A stretch of DNA of 64,000 bases from Protopterus annectens (GCF_019279795.1 NC_056730.1:606733383-606797382), one strand, 5' to 3'. Positions 47,838 to 59,204 are shown, counted from the first letter of the stretch. The notes: generated by a model from the sequence alone, not told the origin. Numbers and translations are program-made.

Positions 47838-49750
47838 CTCTCTCGTTTGGGCTTCAGGACCCCTTCACCTGGACGCCCCTCTCGGAGGAAAACTGTCTCT
47901 TTTTTGCAGAAATTGGACTCATATTACCCAGGACAGATGGGTATTGGATGTGATTTTAAAAGGTTACAAATTCCACTTTCACACTTTGCCAAGGGCTCAC
48001 GGTTGGCCAGATCTGCCAAAACTTCAATGGTCAGAGGCCTTAACTCAAGTGGATGCTCTTCTGGCCATGAGAGCCATAGAGCCTGTTCCACTCTCGGAAA
48101 TGGGAAAAGGATTTTATTCGAGACTGTTTCTGGTTCCCAGAAAACAAAACTCATGGAGACCTATTCTGGACCTTTCTGTGTTAAACACCTTTTTGGAAAT
48201 TCCAAAATTCAAGATGCTTTCTCTGCAGCAGCTAATTCCAATGCTCTCTCAGGACGCCTGGATGGTGACATTGGACTTAAAGGAAGCCTATTTACATATT
48301 CCCATCAGGCAAGAACGCAGGAAATTCCTCAGGTTCAAGGCAGGATCGAGGCACTTTCAATTCTCTGTTCTGCCCTTTGGTTTATCTACTGCGCCCAGAG
48401 TCTTCACCAAATGCCTGGCACCAGTAGTGGCTTACTGCAGACTTCAGGGGATCCAGATTTACCCCTATTTGGACGACTGCCTTATTCAGGCAGACAGCAA
48501 AGATCTTCTGCTTCAACATCTGGACTTTGTTCAACGTCTTCTCCTCCTACTGGGATTCTCAGTGAACATAAAAAAGTCACATTTGATCCCTTCTCAACAA
48601 ATGGTATTCTTGGGAGCCTTCTTAAATACAACCTTACAAAGGGCCTTCCTCACTCCAGAAAAACAAACTCAGCTGGCTTCTACTTTCAACACCTTGGCAA
48701 CTCTATCTCAGCTCACTGCAAGGAAATTCCTGCAGGCTCTGGGCTACATGGCTTCCTGCATTCTGTTGATTCCAAACGCAAGGCTTCACATGAGAAAGCT
48801 CCAATGGTATCTGAAAAGTGTATGGTCACAGCATTACCACGATCTGGATATTCTGATTCCTCTGATCCCCTGCCTTCAGAAGGAGTTCCTCTGGTGGTCC
48901 AGGGCATGCACTTTAAACGAAGGAAAACCTTTTCGTCTTCCTCAACCTACTCAAATCCTAACCACGGACGCCTCGGATTATGCTTGGGGAGCACACTTTC
49001 TAGACAATTGCCAGCAGGGAACCTGGACAAAGGACCATCTTCACTGGCACATCAATCTGAAGGAAATGTTGGCAGTTCAAAATGCCCTTCTAGCCTTCAA
49101 GAACCTTTTACAACCAGGGCCTCTGCTAATGCACAGACAACACCACGGTCATGTGGTACATCAACAAGCAGGGGGGTTCTCATTCATACCCCCTTTGCAG
49201 ACTAGCTATGGTTTTATGGGACACAGCTCTAAATTTGAATCTACATCTCCAGGCTCAATTCATTCCAGGGAAACAGAATCTCTTAGCAGACAGCCTGAGC
49301 AGAAACATTTCAGATCCTCACGAATGGATGCTAGACACCAACTTATTCAACAGGATTACTGCAGTTTGGGGATGTCCCCAGATAGATCTGTTTGCATCCC
49401 ATCTCAATCATCAGCTGCCTCGCTTTTGCACCAGGTCCTTCCACAAAACAGCTTGGAGAGTGGATGTCCTGTCCTTCAGCTGGAGAAGCCTTTCAGCATA
49501 TGCCTTCCCTCCTCTTCCTCTACTGCCTCGGGTATTACTGAAGATAAAACAGGACAAGCCCAAGTTCCTCATCTTGATTGCTCCAAATTGGCCTCGACAG
49601 TTTTGGTATCCAACTTTAAAGCTCCTGTTCTCGGGGCCTCCTTGGATTCTCCCACTGAACCCTTTGCTTCTGTCCCAGCATCAGGGTCAGTTACTACATT
49701 CCAATCTCAAGACCCTTTGCCTGGTAGCGTGGCTCTTCAAAGGAATTTGA
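47737..49750 (+). pseudogene. DIRS-C RT, RNase H and methyltransferase-like protein
   Basis: Open without stops from 47737 through the RT. Residues 40-70 hold WTHITQDRWVLDVILKGYKF. The RT has GKGFYSRLFLVPRKQ, SWRPILDLSVLN, VTLDLKEAYLHIPI (motif A), LPFGLSTAPRVFTK (motif B) and YLDD at 48466-48477. RNase H starts TTDASDYAWGAHF. A frameshift near 49133 moves TDNTTVMWYINKQGG, FIPGKQNLLADSLSR and the methyltransferase-like domain (WGCPQIDLFASHLNHQ, AYAFPPLPLLPRVLLKI, ILIAPNWPRQFWYP) into the frame ending at 49750. The Dam-like domain is a feature of DIRS elements; its activity here is unknown. Confidence 0.88.
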
Positions 49751-50782
49751 TTTCCTCTAGTCTTCCCAAACAAGTTTTGGATGTTCTTTTGGAAGCTAGA
49801 CGGCCTAGCACTAGGAAATCCTATGCCTCTAAATGGAAGAGGTTTTGTATTTGGATGCAGGACCGAGGCTCAGATCCTCAGGTACCTGATCTCTCTTCTA
49901 TTTTGCTTTACCTTTCGGAACTTTTATCTAAAGGACTTTGCTTTTCTTCCATTAAGATTCATGCTTCTGCTATCTCTGCGCATTTCAGTTCTGATCCTCC
50001 TGTTTTTTCTCATCCTTTGGTGAAGCAGTTCTTGAGAGGGCTAAAATTTGCGGCCTCCAAGGACCCCTCCTGTCCCTGCCTGGGATCTTAATTATGTTTT
50101 AGAAAAACTTACTTTGCCTCCTTCTGAGCCTGCTGCATCTTCAGATATTAAGTCTCTATCCTGGAAGACTGTTCTTTTGTTAGCATTGACATCTGCCAGA
50201 AGGGTCTCAGAGTTGCAAGCTCTCATGGCTGTGGAACCATATCTTATTTTCCATCAGGACAGAGTATCCTTGAGGACCAATCCTACTTTCATGCCTAAGG
50301 TGATTTCGAGAGTGGCTTTAAATCAGACAATTCACCTTCCTACTTTCTTTCCAAATCCTCAAAATAAAGGGGAAAGGATTTTGCATTCATTAGATGTGCA
50401 CAGACAGTTACGATTTTACCTGGACAAGACTAAAGATTTCAGAAAGTCTAATCAATTGTTTGTTTCTTTTGCCTCCAGTTCTCTTGGAAAACCTGTTTCT
50501 AAACAAACTATTTCCAAATGGATTGCTTATGGAATCAGATTTTGTTACACTCATCATGGGAAACAGTTTCCAGGTACCATTAGAAGTCATTCTACTAGAG
50601 CAGCTGCCACTTCTACAGCTTTCCTCAGAGGAGTCCCTACCAAGGATATCTTGGAAGCTGCCACTTGGAGTTCTGTGCATACTTTTTCCAAGCACTACAA
50701 TCTCCCCTTGTTTTCTAAGTCCAGGGCAGGCTTTGCCTCTGCTGTCTTGCAGGGTATTCTTGCCTTCCCTTCTTCTATCTAA
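49737..50782 (+). pseudogene. DIRS-C tyrosine recombinase (one frameshift)
   Basis: Catalyses integration of the circular DNA intermediate in this element class. The N-terminal domain (RPSTRKSYASKWKRFCIWMQ, IKIHASAISAHF, LVKQFLRGLKF) shares the RT frame. A one-base-type shift near 50045 leads to LRPPRTPPVPAWDLNYVL. Catalytic residues: Arg in ALTSARRVSELQALM (about 50195), HxxR in RSHSTRAAATSTAF (His 50588-50590), and the candidate nucleophile Tyr in HTFSKHYNLPL (50696-50698). Stop at 50780-50782. The frame start is not clear because it overlaps the methyltransferase frame. Confidence 0.88.
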
Positions 50783-50815
50783 AGCCTCCTCCCCTTTTAC
50801 ACTGCTTTGGGATTC

Positions 50816-50917
50816 CACCCTACAGTTATGACTGCAACAGTGAAACACGAAGAACATAGTACAGTTGTGTACACCTACCATAAATGTAGATGTTCGAGTG
50901 TCTTCACTGTTGCAGTC
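50816..50917 (+). repeat. DIRS-C internal complementary region
   Basis: 50816-50857 is the reverse complement of the left tip and adjoining repeat (ending CGAAGAACAT). 50858-50917 is the reverse complement of the right tip (starting AGTACAGTTGTGTACACC). The switch at 50857/50858 defines the expected circle junction, with no extra or missing base at either terminus. Confidence 0.92.
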
Positions 50918-51030
50918 GGGGTTTCCCTCCCTCCTATCCCCTCTGTTTTTCTCTCTTTTCCTTTTTTGTGGTGTATTTGTGTTTCCTTGTTGGATTCATT
51001 TTTGATTTGTTGGGGACTTCTGACATCTAG

Positions 51031-51199
51031 GGCAAGAAAGGCTGGAGAAGATGGCATCGGCTGAGAGCTATGTACCAAAGCGTACTGACGTCAGGGTACT
51101 AGCTTATACAGCCGACGCCGGACCCAGACTTTGGGATTCTGGCCGACCTCGGGCTGCCTGCCGGCAGGAACACCCTACAGTTATGACTGCAACAGTGAA
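51031..51199 (-). repeat. DIRS-C right inverted terminal repeat
   Basis: Inverted copy of 45760-45928, followed by the 45-base unique right tip (51200-51244) that is copied in the ICR. Confidence 0.92.
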
Positions 51200-52366
51200 G
51201 ACACTCGAACATCTACATTTATGGTAGGTGTACACAACTGTACTTTCCATGTATGGTTGGGGGTATTTCTTGAGAGGTGTTGGGGAAGAAAGTGGGGTAA
51301 AATTGGAGCTGAACTCATCAGTCAGTAGATTTGCTTTATCCGCCAGCTCACTGTAGATGTCTGTATTTACAGTTAGTTTGCCACATTATTGTGCATTGCC
51401 TTTGAGGTTTTGGGCATAGCTGATGAATGCCTTCTGGTTATCCTTAGCCTGGTGTGCTACTTTTACTTCAAATTTAGCTTTGGTAGACTTAGTCCCCTGA
51501 GGAGTTTATTTAGTTTGGTTAGGGAGTGATTGCTGGGCATTGCATTTCCTATTTTTGGCCATGATTTTTCCCCTTTTGATATGCAAACTATTTATGTTAG
51601 GATTCCACCAGGGTGGCTTGTTTTTTTTTATTTTTTCCTGTGCTTATTTTAAGTAGGTACTGCTGACTCTGATCAGCTGTGTATGATTACAAAATGTTTT
51701 ATGAATGACTCCACTTGGGCAGCTGTTTTCTCTGGGTTTGAAAGGGCTTGACATTTTACCAGGGTGTCACTTAAAAGTGAGAAGTTTGCTTTGGAATAAT
51801 TCTTAAAAATTCCAGGGTTAGCAGGTATCCCAAATTGTATTTTTATTTTGAAGGAGACAACTTTATGGTCTAACCTGACCAAGTATGCCATTACACTTTG
51901 GGAGAGGGGGTGCAGTATTTCCCTCATGTTGATGAGGACTACATCAAGGATGTTACTGCCCCTTGTGGTCATACAGACTAGCTATTCTAGGGCATTTGTT
52001 TTGATAAAGTCCAGGATACTTTGTGCCTGCAGGTTTGAGATGTGTATCATTCCCAGTTTATAGTGTGGTAGTTGGTCACCCATGAGTGTGGTGTTAGGTT
52101 GAATGGAAAGTGACTCAAGTTCATTTAAGTAAGTGGTATGGATTTCCTAGGTCTTAGAGGTGGACTTATAACTCGCAAAATAAGTAATTTGGTTTATGGT
52201 GAGTTGTACGTGGAGGAGCACAATTGTGTCATACAGCTTGACCAACCTTGAGGTGTGATTGTTTTAGATGTAAATTGAGACACCTCCACCTGTTATGCCT
52301 TTCTTTGCAGTAGCTGGTCTAAATGTGTGGAATGCATTATAGCCCTGTACTGCTGGGGTGTTCTTG

Positions 52367-52518
52367 GGCCTTGGGCTTTAGATTTTACTTGTTTGTCATT
52401 GGTTATATTGCTTCCTTGATTGATATTTAAATACACAATTTTGCTTGGCTTTATTTAAATATCAATCAAGGAAGCAATATAACCAATGAAAAACAAGTGA
52501 AATCTAAAGCCCAAGGCC
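52367..52518. repeat. Near-perfect 67-bp-arm hairpin
   Basis: Arm 1 is 52367-52433 and arm 2 is 52452-52518, differing at 2 positions, with an 18-base loop. The arms begin GGCCTTGGGCTTTAGATTT. It lies at the 5' side of the decayed CR1. It could be a foldback MITE or a recent inverted duplication; no target duplication is obvious. 52519-52609 is unassigned. Confidence 0.9.
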
Positions 52519-52625
52519 TAAAAGTTTCCCTAGTTCAGGAGTATATCAATCTGTCATTTAGATACACACTCAGATCACAGGATGCCCCCAAAACAAAGGC
52601 CAACAGATTATTCAAAACAGAAAAT

Positions 52626-52862
52626 TGTTTGTTTGGGTCTTTCGGCTTTTCCTGGTTAGGGTTCGCCACAGCAGAACTCCAGTCCGCTATTGATTGGCAG
52701 TTGATTTTTACGTACTGGCTTGCCAGGCCTGGTGCACAACCTTCAACGAAGGTACGCCCATTCACGCATGTCTCCACACAGAAGACGCTCTAGCTGAGAA
52801 TCGAACCGGACAGTGTCTTACTGTGAGGCGACAATGCTACCGCAGCACCACCACCGCGGGTC
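52626..52862 (-). mobile_element. tRNA-derived SINE, copy 3 (minus)
   Basis: On the minus strand: CCGCGGTGGTGGTGCTGCGG, GTCGCCTCACAGTAAG, GGTTCGATTC (B box) and TCTTCTGTGTGGAGACATGC. It shares the head with copies 1 and 2 but has a different tail, so it is another subfamily. A perfect 16-bp duplication, ATTCAAAACAGAAAAT, lies at 52610-52625 and 52863-52878. Confidence 0.88.
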
Positions 52863-52878
52863 ATTCAAAACAGAAAAT

Positions 52879-54421
52879 GTAAAGCAAAAAATAAAATGCA
52901 TAAAGAGAACAGGCAATGCAGTATGCAGCTGTGTAAATGGCTGTCAGTTAAAGTGCATATACAAAAAAAAATAAAATGACTTCCCTGGCTTCTTTTCTGA
53001 TTTTAAAACTCCAGCAGAGAGTTATTCACTCAATTGCTTGTAAATACAGGCCAAGTCTTATCAAAAGACCTCCACAGGACTTGTGTGATGAGGTGTATTA
53101 GTAGTTCTAAACTGTTGCATTTCCTAAACATTATTTTCCATTCTGTGACATTTATTTCAGTTTAGCCATTGGCATACCTCTCAACTGTCCCTGATTTTGA
53201 CACAAATTTTAGCTCTGTCCCTCTGAATCCCTCTTAAAACTGTTGACTTTTGGAGACGTGGTGAGTTACACTTAATAATTAATGACAATAATTGGATTTA
53301 TGTACGTATTTTACTTAAGGAAGTGTATGATCACCTTTGTAATCTGTAATCTCTGTTGTTGTGTAACCTGAGAAGTAATCCTTGTTTGTTAATACTGTAC
53401 ACTTTTCTTCCTGGCTTCCACATTTGCCTCAGAACCTGTCTCTTACCATGACCCAAACTATACAGAAATGTCTTTGCTTTACCATATGGCTTGCTCAGCC
53501 AAAGTTAAGGGCAACCAGTATGATTTGTTAATTCACAGTAAATTTTTTGTGAACCCAGCCCATGGTGCTCTCTCTGTTTTGACAAAGTCCAAGCAGTCTG
53601 CCCCTTCCTCCCCTTCAGACACTCCGTTTAACCTTGGATATTTCCTGTCTGCTTTATATTCTAATGTTACTATATGCTGATCAGTGTATAATAATTGCCC
53701 ATGCATCTCTGCTGCCTTGTCATGCAGATTGTGATTTATCATCAATATGATGTCATATTGACCAAAATCTGAATCAGCAACTTCACAAACCTTAATTTTT
53801 TGGACTTATCCTTTCATTAGCCATGGTAAGTGGCCTCAAGTTAAGGATTTTTTTTTCTAATATTTTTGAGTGCTTTGGTATTAACTTAAGTATTCTCTTC
53901 ATTATTGCTGTTTTGACAAAATTTTTGTCTACCTCTGCTTGTCATTTCTTCTTCAGAAGCCACCTCGACTTCGTATTTTCCGTTTCCTTTTCCAACATTA
54001 TAAGCAGGGCACCTTAACACAGTAGTATTTACCAGATTTACTTTGAATGAATAAGTTTAAACACCAACATGTAAACAAGATGCTTTAATCTTGTGCTACA
54101 TAGTGACTACAAATGACGTCTTAACTATGTAATATATTGCAAGATCTCCTTAAATTTCAATGTTGAGCCTAACTTTACAGTTAATTTAGACTGACTTTTC
54201 TTAACCATGAGAAATTACAGCTTGACTTGATCTGTTTTGGATTTCACATGTAGTCTGTTGAAGTAAGCAAGAAACGGACTTTATCATTACTTAGTTTTTG
54301 CCAGATTACACATCACTGATAGAGGCAGTGCTTCAAAACTGCATTGTTTAGATTCTAGACACACACAGTCTGTAAATCTGTATCAAAACCAACCTGATTT
54401 TTTTTTTTATTTCCATTTCAG
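52879..54421. other. Intronic sequence before the helicase exon
   Basis: No coding exon recognised. Near 53176, CATACCTCTCAACTGTCCCT looks like the edge of an unidentified repeat. The 3' end carries a T-rich polypyrimidine tract and TTTCAG at 54416-54421, the splice acceptor of the exon that follows. Confidence 0.6.
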
Positions 54422-54806
54422 GTATTGCACAGATGAAATGCTGCTAAACGAAATGATGTCAGATCCACTCTTACGTCAGTATGGTGTTATAATACTAGAT
54501 GAGGCACATGAACGAACTGTAGCAACAGATGTTTTACTTGGTTTACTGAAGGATGTGCTTAAGCAGAGAGAGGAACTGAAAATTGTGGTCATCATAGCAC
54601 CATCCCTAGCAGAGAGACTGCACCAGTTTTATGGTGATGTGCCTTTGGTTCATATTACAGAGCCACAAGAAGATTTGCTTCCTGTGGAAGTAATTTATAG
54701 GGATATCCAGTCACGGGATCGTGTTTCATCTGCATGTCAGATGGTATTAGATATACACCGAAAAGGAGATCAGGGTGATATATTGGTGTTCCTAGCCAAT
54801 GAAAAG
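54422..54806 (+). CDS. DQX1: Internal exon of a DEAH/DEAQ-box RNA helicase, DQX1/DHX32-like
   Basis: A 385-bp exon bounded by a polypyrimidine-CAG acceptor and an AAG|GTAGGT donor, open throughout in one frame. The first base (54422) completes a codon split by the intron; the exon then reads [20 protein letters not shown] (motif Ib area), [19 protein letters not shown] (motif II, DEAH), [15 protein letters not shown] where most DEAH helicases have SAT (motif III), then [15 protein letters not shown] and [11 protein letters not shown], ending in phase 0. Such proteins are SF2 RNA-dependent ATPases or their degenerate relatives. The replaced SAT motif and the pattern VHI...DRV..ACQ.VL fit DQX1 better than DHX32 as I recall them, but paralogue choice is uncertain. 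No other exon of the gene is seen, so the flanking introns are very long. Confidence 0.85.
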
Positions 54807-55215
54807 GTAGGTACTAGAAAAAGTAACTGTGCAAAGCATTAAGAAATGTACCACAAGTTTTCCAGGATTACAGTGTAACCCTTCTTATTCGTTTTGCTTT
54901 TAAACTGAGCTGTCATTTTTTTTTAAGTAATGCTAACAGACAAAGTAAACAGAGTAGTAGGAAGAGATTTATTTATTTTTTTTATCTGTTGCACCATATT
55001 AATAGAAAGCAAAGGTAGTAATAGCTAAATATCTTTTTAGGAGCTGTAGTCATTGTCACAATTCACGGGCCTAACAGGTGACCAGCTCAGAGAAAGATGT
55101 TTGCTTATTAGTATTACCTGTCTCTCACAAACACATATCCCTGTTTAAGCACCAAAGAACTTTGTTGTATGTCTTGACTGAAAGAACCTTTTAACATTCC
55201 ATGCCATGTTTATTA
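54807..55215. other. Intronic sequence after the helicase exon
   Basis: Starts with the donor GTAGGTAC. No repeat or coding sequence recognised. Confidence 0.6.
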
Positions 55216-55470
55216 TAGCAATAACCCACGCCTGGGTGTGGGTAATGCTGGATTTACCCACGGTTGGCGTGGTTTGGTCCCGAGGGCGAAGCCTTTTCTA
55301 AAGATCCTACTTCCAGTTTTTATCTCTGTTACAATATTCAGTACATCAAATGCAATTGACTTCCTTTTTCTAGTAATTGCTTTTTTGGTAGCCACCAGAA
55401 GGAAACTTAACAATACATTACTATGTATAGGCAATTCAGATCCTGTATCCCAGCTCAAAAAAAAAAAAAA
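55216..55470 (+). repeat. Unclassified repeat, inverted relative to window start
   Basis: 55216-55250 is the inverse of bases 6-40. The interior continues GGATTTACCCACGGTTGGCG and TCCCGAGGGCGAAGCC, with an A-run near 55456. The right boundary is unclear. 55471-56340 is T-rich, with no readable ORF; it may be the 3' part of the minus-strand L1/Tx1 copy seen at 60490-61590, which would be split by the CR1 between them. Confidence 0.45.
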
Positions 55471-56382
55471 TTCCTAAATTACACCCATTTGTTCATGCAG
55501 CATTTCTGGCAGGGTACTCTGTAGGGAATTTTTAAAATTTGCAAACTAACTACACTCCCAAAAAACATATCTTCCCAGTTTCCTCTTTCTTTCCTATCAT
55601 ACCTCCAACATTTGCCCTCTACCTGAGGAAAATTATTTGAGGAGTCTGCTTAGGGTGTAAACATATCTATGCAAAGATCATTTGTACTCTGCTGCATATT
55701 TGAGAGCTGTACATGTCATCACATTGTTTGCTTGTGAATTGCTTATCCATTCTCTGTCTTCCCAGTCTAACCTCCTATTGCTTGATTCCTGTAGTTATTG
55801 TGCAGTATTTTATATGCCCTAAGAATTATCCATTTTAACAGCAGTTTCTGTATTAGATTCGCCTAAAAACTCTACCAGAGCAGGTCTTTCACTTTGAATT
55901 TACTGATCCCTTTCTCTTTGACCATACTCTGATATCAATCTAGCCTGGAGTCCTAATGTCTTCTTGGCCTCTTCCTATTCTGTTACCTTTCCCTTTCTAG
56001 CTGCTTGCTCCAAATTTCTTGGTTCCTTTGCCAGTTTTCTTCAGTAAATTCCATCGCCCTCTTGCGTATTCTGTGTACCCCTAATTGCAGTAATTCTATC
56101 AAAAAATCTTGTTTTTCCATTCTCATGTTGGCTTAGTTCTTAGAATACTTTCTGCTACTTTGCAAATGTAATATTCTGTATGGCTGTTATTCTCCTTAAG
56201 GATCTGTGTCCAAAATTCTACTCTGTCTTTATTTATTGAATCCCTCCCGCTTCATCATCGTCCCTTTACACCTTGAATAGTAGCTTTCTGCTTGTGTTAT
56301 GTATAGGACCTTTAACTGTGTAACTTTAGAATATTCCTTCATAGGTTGGTACTAGGCTATTGGTCCTAGGGCCTATACAAGC

Positions 56383-58269
56383 CTAACCATAACAATTCCC
56401 TGGATATTTCTTCCATGGGCCCCTGTCTAGCAGGGCGACTGACGTGATCCCAAGGGTGAATTTCCTATCTCCCATCCAATTGTCAAGGTTCCTTTTGAAG
56501 AGGGCCAAGGAGGTGCTCTGCTTGACATGTATGGGCAGTCTGTTCCAGAGTATGGGGAGTCTCTGGGTCAGGAACCTATCCCTCCAGCATGTTTTGTTCC
56601 TTGTGATGACAAGGTTTAGATCCCTGGAGTGTGTGGCTCTGAGGGATTGGGATTTCTTTAAGTGGAGCATGTCCAACAGCTCAGGGTTTGACATGGCCTT
56701 GTATGTTAAACAGAGATCGCCTCTAAGTAGACAATATGCCACAGAGTATAGCTGGAGTTTTTTTAGATGGTCAGCATAGGGCATCTGCTTTAGGCCTGTG
56801 ATTCATTTAGTGAGGTATTTCTGCAGCGTTTCCAGCTGTTGCAGATGTCTTGTGAGGTACATACCAAATGGAGTGTTGTATTCTAAAATGGGTCTAATGA
56901 GGGATGAGTACAATGGGACAATGACCTCCTTTTTTCTGGATGAAAAGCCCTTAGTGATGAGGTGTGCCACATAGAAGGATTTCCTGACTGTTGTGGCTTT
57001 CGATGTTTAGTGTACTGCCACCTATGTGGTAATTCATGGGTACATGGTCAAAGGGAATAACTATACAATTTTTGGCATATAGCTTGAGCCCATGGCTCTG
57101 GCACCAAGCATCTGTTTCTGTCAGGCCCTTTTGTAGAATATCCACATCATTTGGGGATTCAATAATGGCTCCCTGTTTGCAGTCATCTGCGAACTTTATT
57201 AGCCAGAGTCCCTTAGTGTTGGCCTGTACTTCAGAGAATTAGATGCCAAATAAGAGCGGTCCCAGGACTGAAACCTGAGGTACTCCACTTGTCAATTGTC
57301 TGGAGCTGGATTTGGAGTCGGCTACTTTTGCAGTCTGGGTTCTGACAGTAAGCCAGTTGGCAACCCATCGAGTGACATAGGGATTTATACCCATCGTAGT
57401 AAGTTTATCTATGATTCCAGAGTGGGGGGTGGTGTTGAAGGCCTTGGCGAGGTCCAGATAGGCTGTGTGGATTGCCTTACCCTCATCCACAGCTCTGGAG
57501 ACTGATTCAAAGAAGTCAGTCAGGTTCAGGAGACAAGATCGGCCCTTCACGAACCCAAACTGGGTGGGGTCCAGTGTTTGAAGGTTGCCAGTGTCTTTGT
57601 TTATAAGTTCCATGATAATGCATTCCATGCCTTTGGAGATCAGGCTTGTCAGACTGATAGGACAGTAGTTCCCAGGGTGCAAGGTGGATCCCCCTTGTGG
57701 AGTGGGATAACTAGCTGTGCGCCACTCAGTGGGCAAGAAGCCTAAGGTGAGGCTATGATTAAACATGACACTTAGGTGAGGTGCCATTCCATTTTGTAGT
57801 TTGTGTAGTACACAGCCTGGGATGTCTTCTGGTCCCATGAATGCTGTATTTTTTAGCTTTGAGAGTGCAGTTTCTACCTGTGTCGCTGAGATTACTGGAA
57901 TTTGGCAATCGTTTGGTATTGAGATGGGCACTTTAGGGTGTGTGAGAGTGGGGTGAAGTTGGCACTAAATCGATCTGCCATGATATTGGCAATATCCTTG
58001 AGATCAGTATATTTAATGCCATTCTGTTGTAGCTCAGAGCAGATCTGAGCATTGCCATTTAGATTCTTGACATAGTTATAGTATGCCTTATGGTTGTCTT
58101 TGGAATCTTTGGCAATTTTATTTTCGTAACTAGCTTTGAAGGATTTTACGAGGGATCTCAGCTTCTTACTGAGGCTGGTAAGGGAGTTTTTTTGCATCCT
58201 GGGATTTTCCTCTTTTTCTGCGACAGTTTCTTCCTTCTGTTGTATAGTTTGTTTATGGCCGGGGACCAC
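56383..58269 (-). pseudogene. CR1 ORF2: linker, RT and C-terminal domain
   Basis: Three frames. 58269-57892 is the linker (SLTSLSKKLRSLVKSFKASY). 57931-57239 is the RT (GPEDIPGCVLHKLQN, AYLDLAKAFNTTPHSGI with motif A Asp changed to AFNT, SGVPQVSVLGPLLFGI), with FADD at 57182-57193. 56784-56383 is the C-terminal domain (LRGDLCLTYKAMSNPELLDM, LPILWNRLPIHVKQSTSLAL). A TAA at 57239-57241 ends the RT frame just after GI. Confidence 0.86.
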
Positions 58270-58278
58270 CAGATTGTC

Positions 58279-59103
58279 TTACTTTTTTTTGGAGGAAAGC
58301 ATCTTGGTTCTATTTGGGATGGCACAATTCATGCACGAGTGGATGTGCTTGTATAGTGCCTTAGTGTAGGATTCAGCAGTTGAACCTTCAGCTCCCGTCT
58401 GCATAGGTGTCATGAAGTTTGTCACTTCTGACTTGAGTAGCATGAAGTTGGCTTTGGAGAAATATTTTACGGAGGTTTCCTTACTGGGGGGTGGGATGTG
58501 GCTGTCAAGGGTGATTTGCTTATGGTCAGACCGGACAAATGAGGAGGTGACCACTGGTGTGAAGCATCTATCTTCTATGTTAATAATGACCAGGTCTAGG
58601 ATATTGGAGCTCCTGGTGGGACAAAGGATTAGTTGATCCACGGCATTGGAATTTATGAATTCCAAGAACCGTTTGGAAAAGGTGTTGGTACCAGAGTAGT
58701 TTTCCCAGTTAATGGCAGGGTAGTTGAAATCACCCATTATTAGGGTGTTTTGTTGTATCTTAATATTTTCCAGTATGTTTAGAAAGGTGTAGTGAGAATC
58801 TTGGGGCATGGTGGGGGATCTGTAGCAAGCTACAATTTGGATTGCAGTCTTACCTAGTATTAGTTGCACCTGGAGAATTTCAGATGCATTTTGTTGGGCA
58901 ACAAGCCTGGAGGTGTGAATATCCTTGGTGAATATGGACATTCCTCCACCTTTAGTGTTTCGGTCTTCATTTGGTGGCCAAAAAGTGTGGTAAGAGTTGT
59001 AGCCTGGTATTGCGGGGGTGCTCTCTGGAGCCTTGAACCAGGTCTCAGCTACTGCACAGATATCAATGTTCTCCATTTTTAGGAGTGCCTCGAGAGAGTA
59101 CAT
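58279..59103 (-). pseudogene. CR1 ORF2: AP endonuclease
   Basis: A 274-codon open frame: ENIDICAVAETWFKAPEST (catalytic Glu), GGGMSIFTKDIHTSRL, IMGDFNYPAINWENY, NILDLVIINIED and VRSDHKQITLDSHIP (Asp-His). Catalytic motifs are intact. The frame continues into the linker up to KTKMLSSKKK-type sequence where a shift occurs. Confidence 0.87.
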
Positions 59104-59204
59104 TTTGAGATTTAGACTTCTAGCATTGAGTAGTAGTACCTTCAGATTTGCATGCTTGTATCTGTTACGGTGGTGGTTTTGTCCTTTGAACTTTACCTAA
59201 AAAA

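Larger units (their letters stand above)
45747..51244 (+). mobile_element. DIRS-C retrotransposon, 5498 bp, best-preserved copy
   Basis: Termini are set to the base by its ICR: the left tip starts ATGTTCTTCG (45747) and the right tip ends CACAACTGTACT (51244). Terminal repeats 45760-45928 and 51031-51199 are both 169 bases with about 4 mismatches. The order is gag, RT, RNase H, methyltransferase-like, tyrosine recombinase, ICR. CR1 sequence flanks both sides with no target duplication. It differs from DIRS-A/B in tip sequences and codon content, so it is a separate lineage. Confidence 0.93.
44079..52366 (-). mobile_element. CR1-like LINE, third subfamily, split by DIRS-C
   Basis: The 3' tail and ORF2 C-terminal/RT remnants occupy 44079-45746 (RT: GRLSTDPGNYQPL, AMERIIIDMTNNDIRNLQTL, TQLGFIKGMTCQLNLMDFFR). 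The endonuclease side lies at 51245-52366 (TTRGSNILDVVLINM, VRLDHKVVSFKI, KNYSKANFSLL). It is heavily decayed. DIRS-C sits between linker and RT. The 5' side ends at the hairpin starting at 52367. Confidence 0.78.

Noticed and set aside
47847..49205. 452-codon ORF in a second frame over DIRS-C RT
   Set aside because: Ser-rich out-of-frame reading of the RT/RNase H gene; the RT motifs are in the other frame. The stop depletion comes from base composition.
45747..51244. Gypsy-type LTR retrotransposon
   Set aside because: Termini are inverted rather than direct, there is an ICR, no protease or DDE integrase, and a tyrosine recombinase is present.
54438..54842. Intronless 134-codon helicase gene
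   Set aside because: The similarity stops exactly at a GTAGGT donor and begins at a CAG acceptor; the last 12 codons of the open frame are intron.
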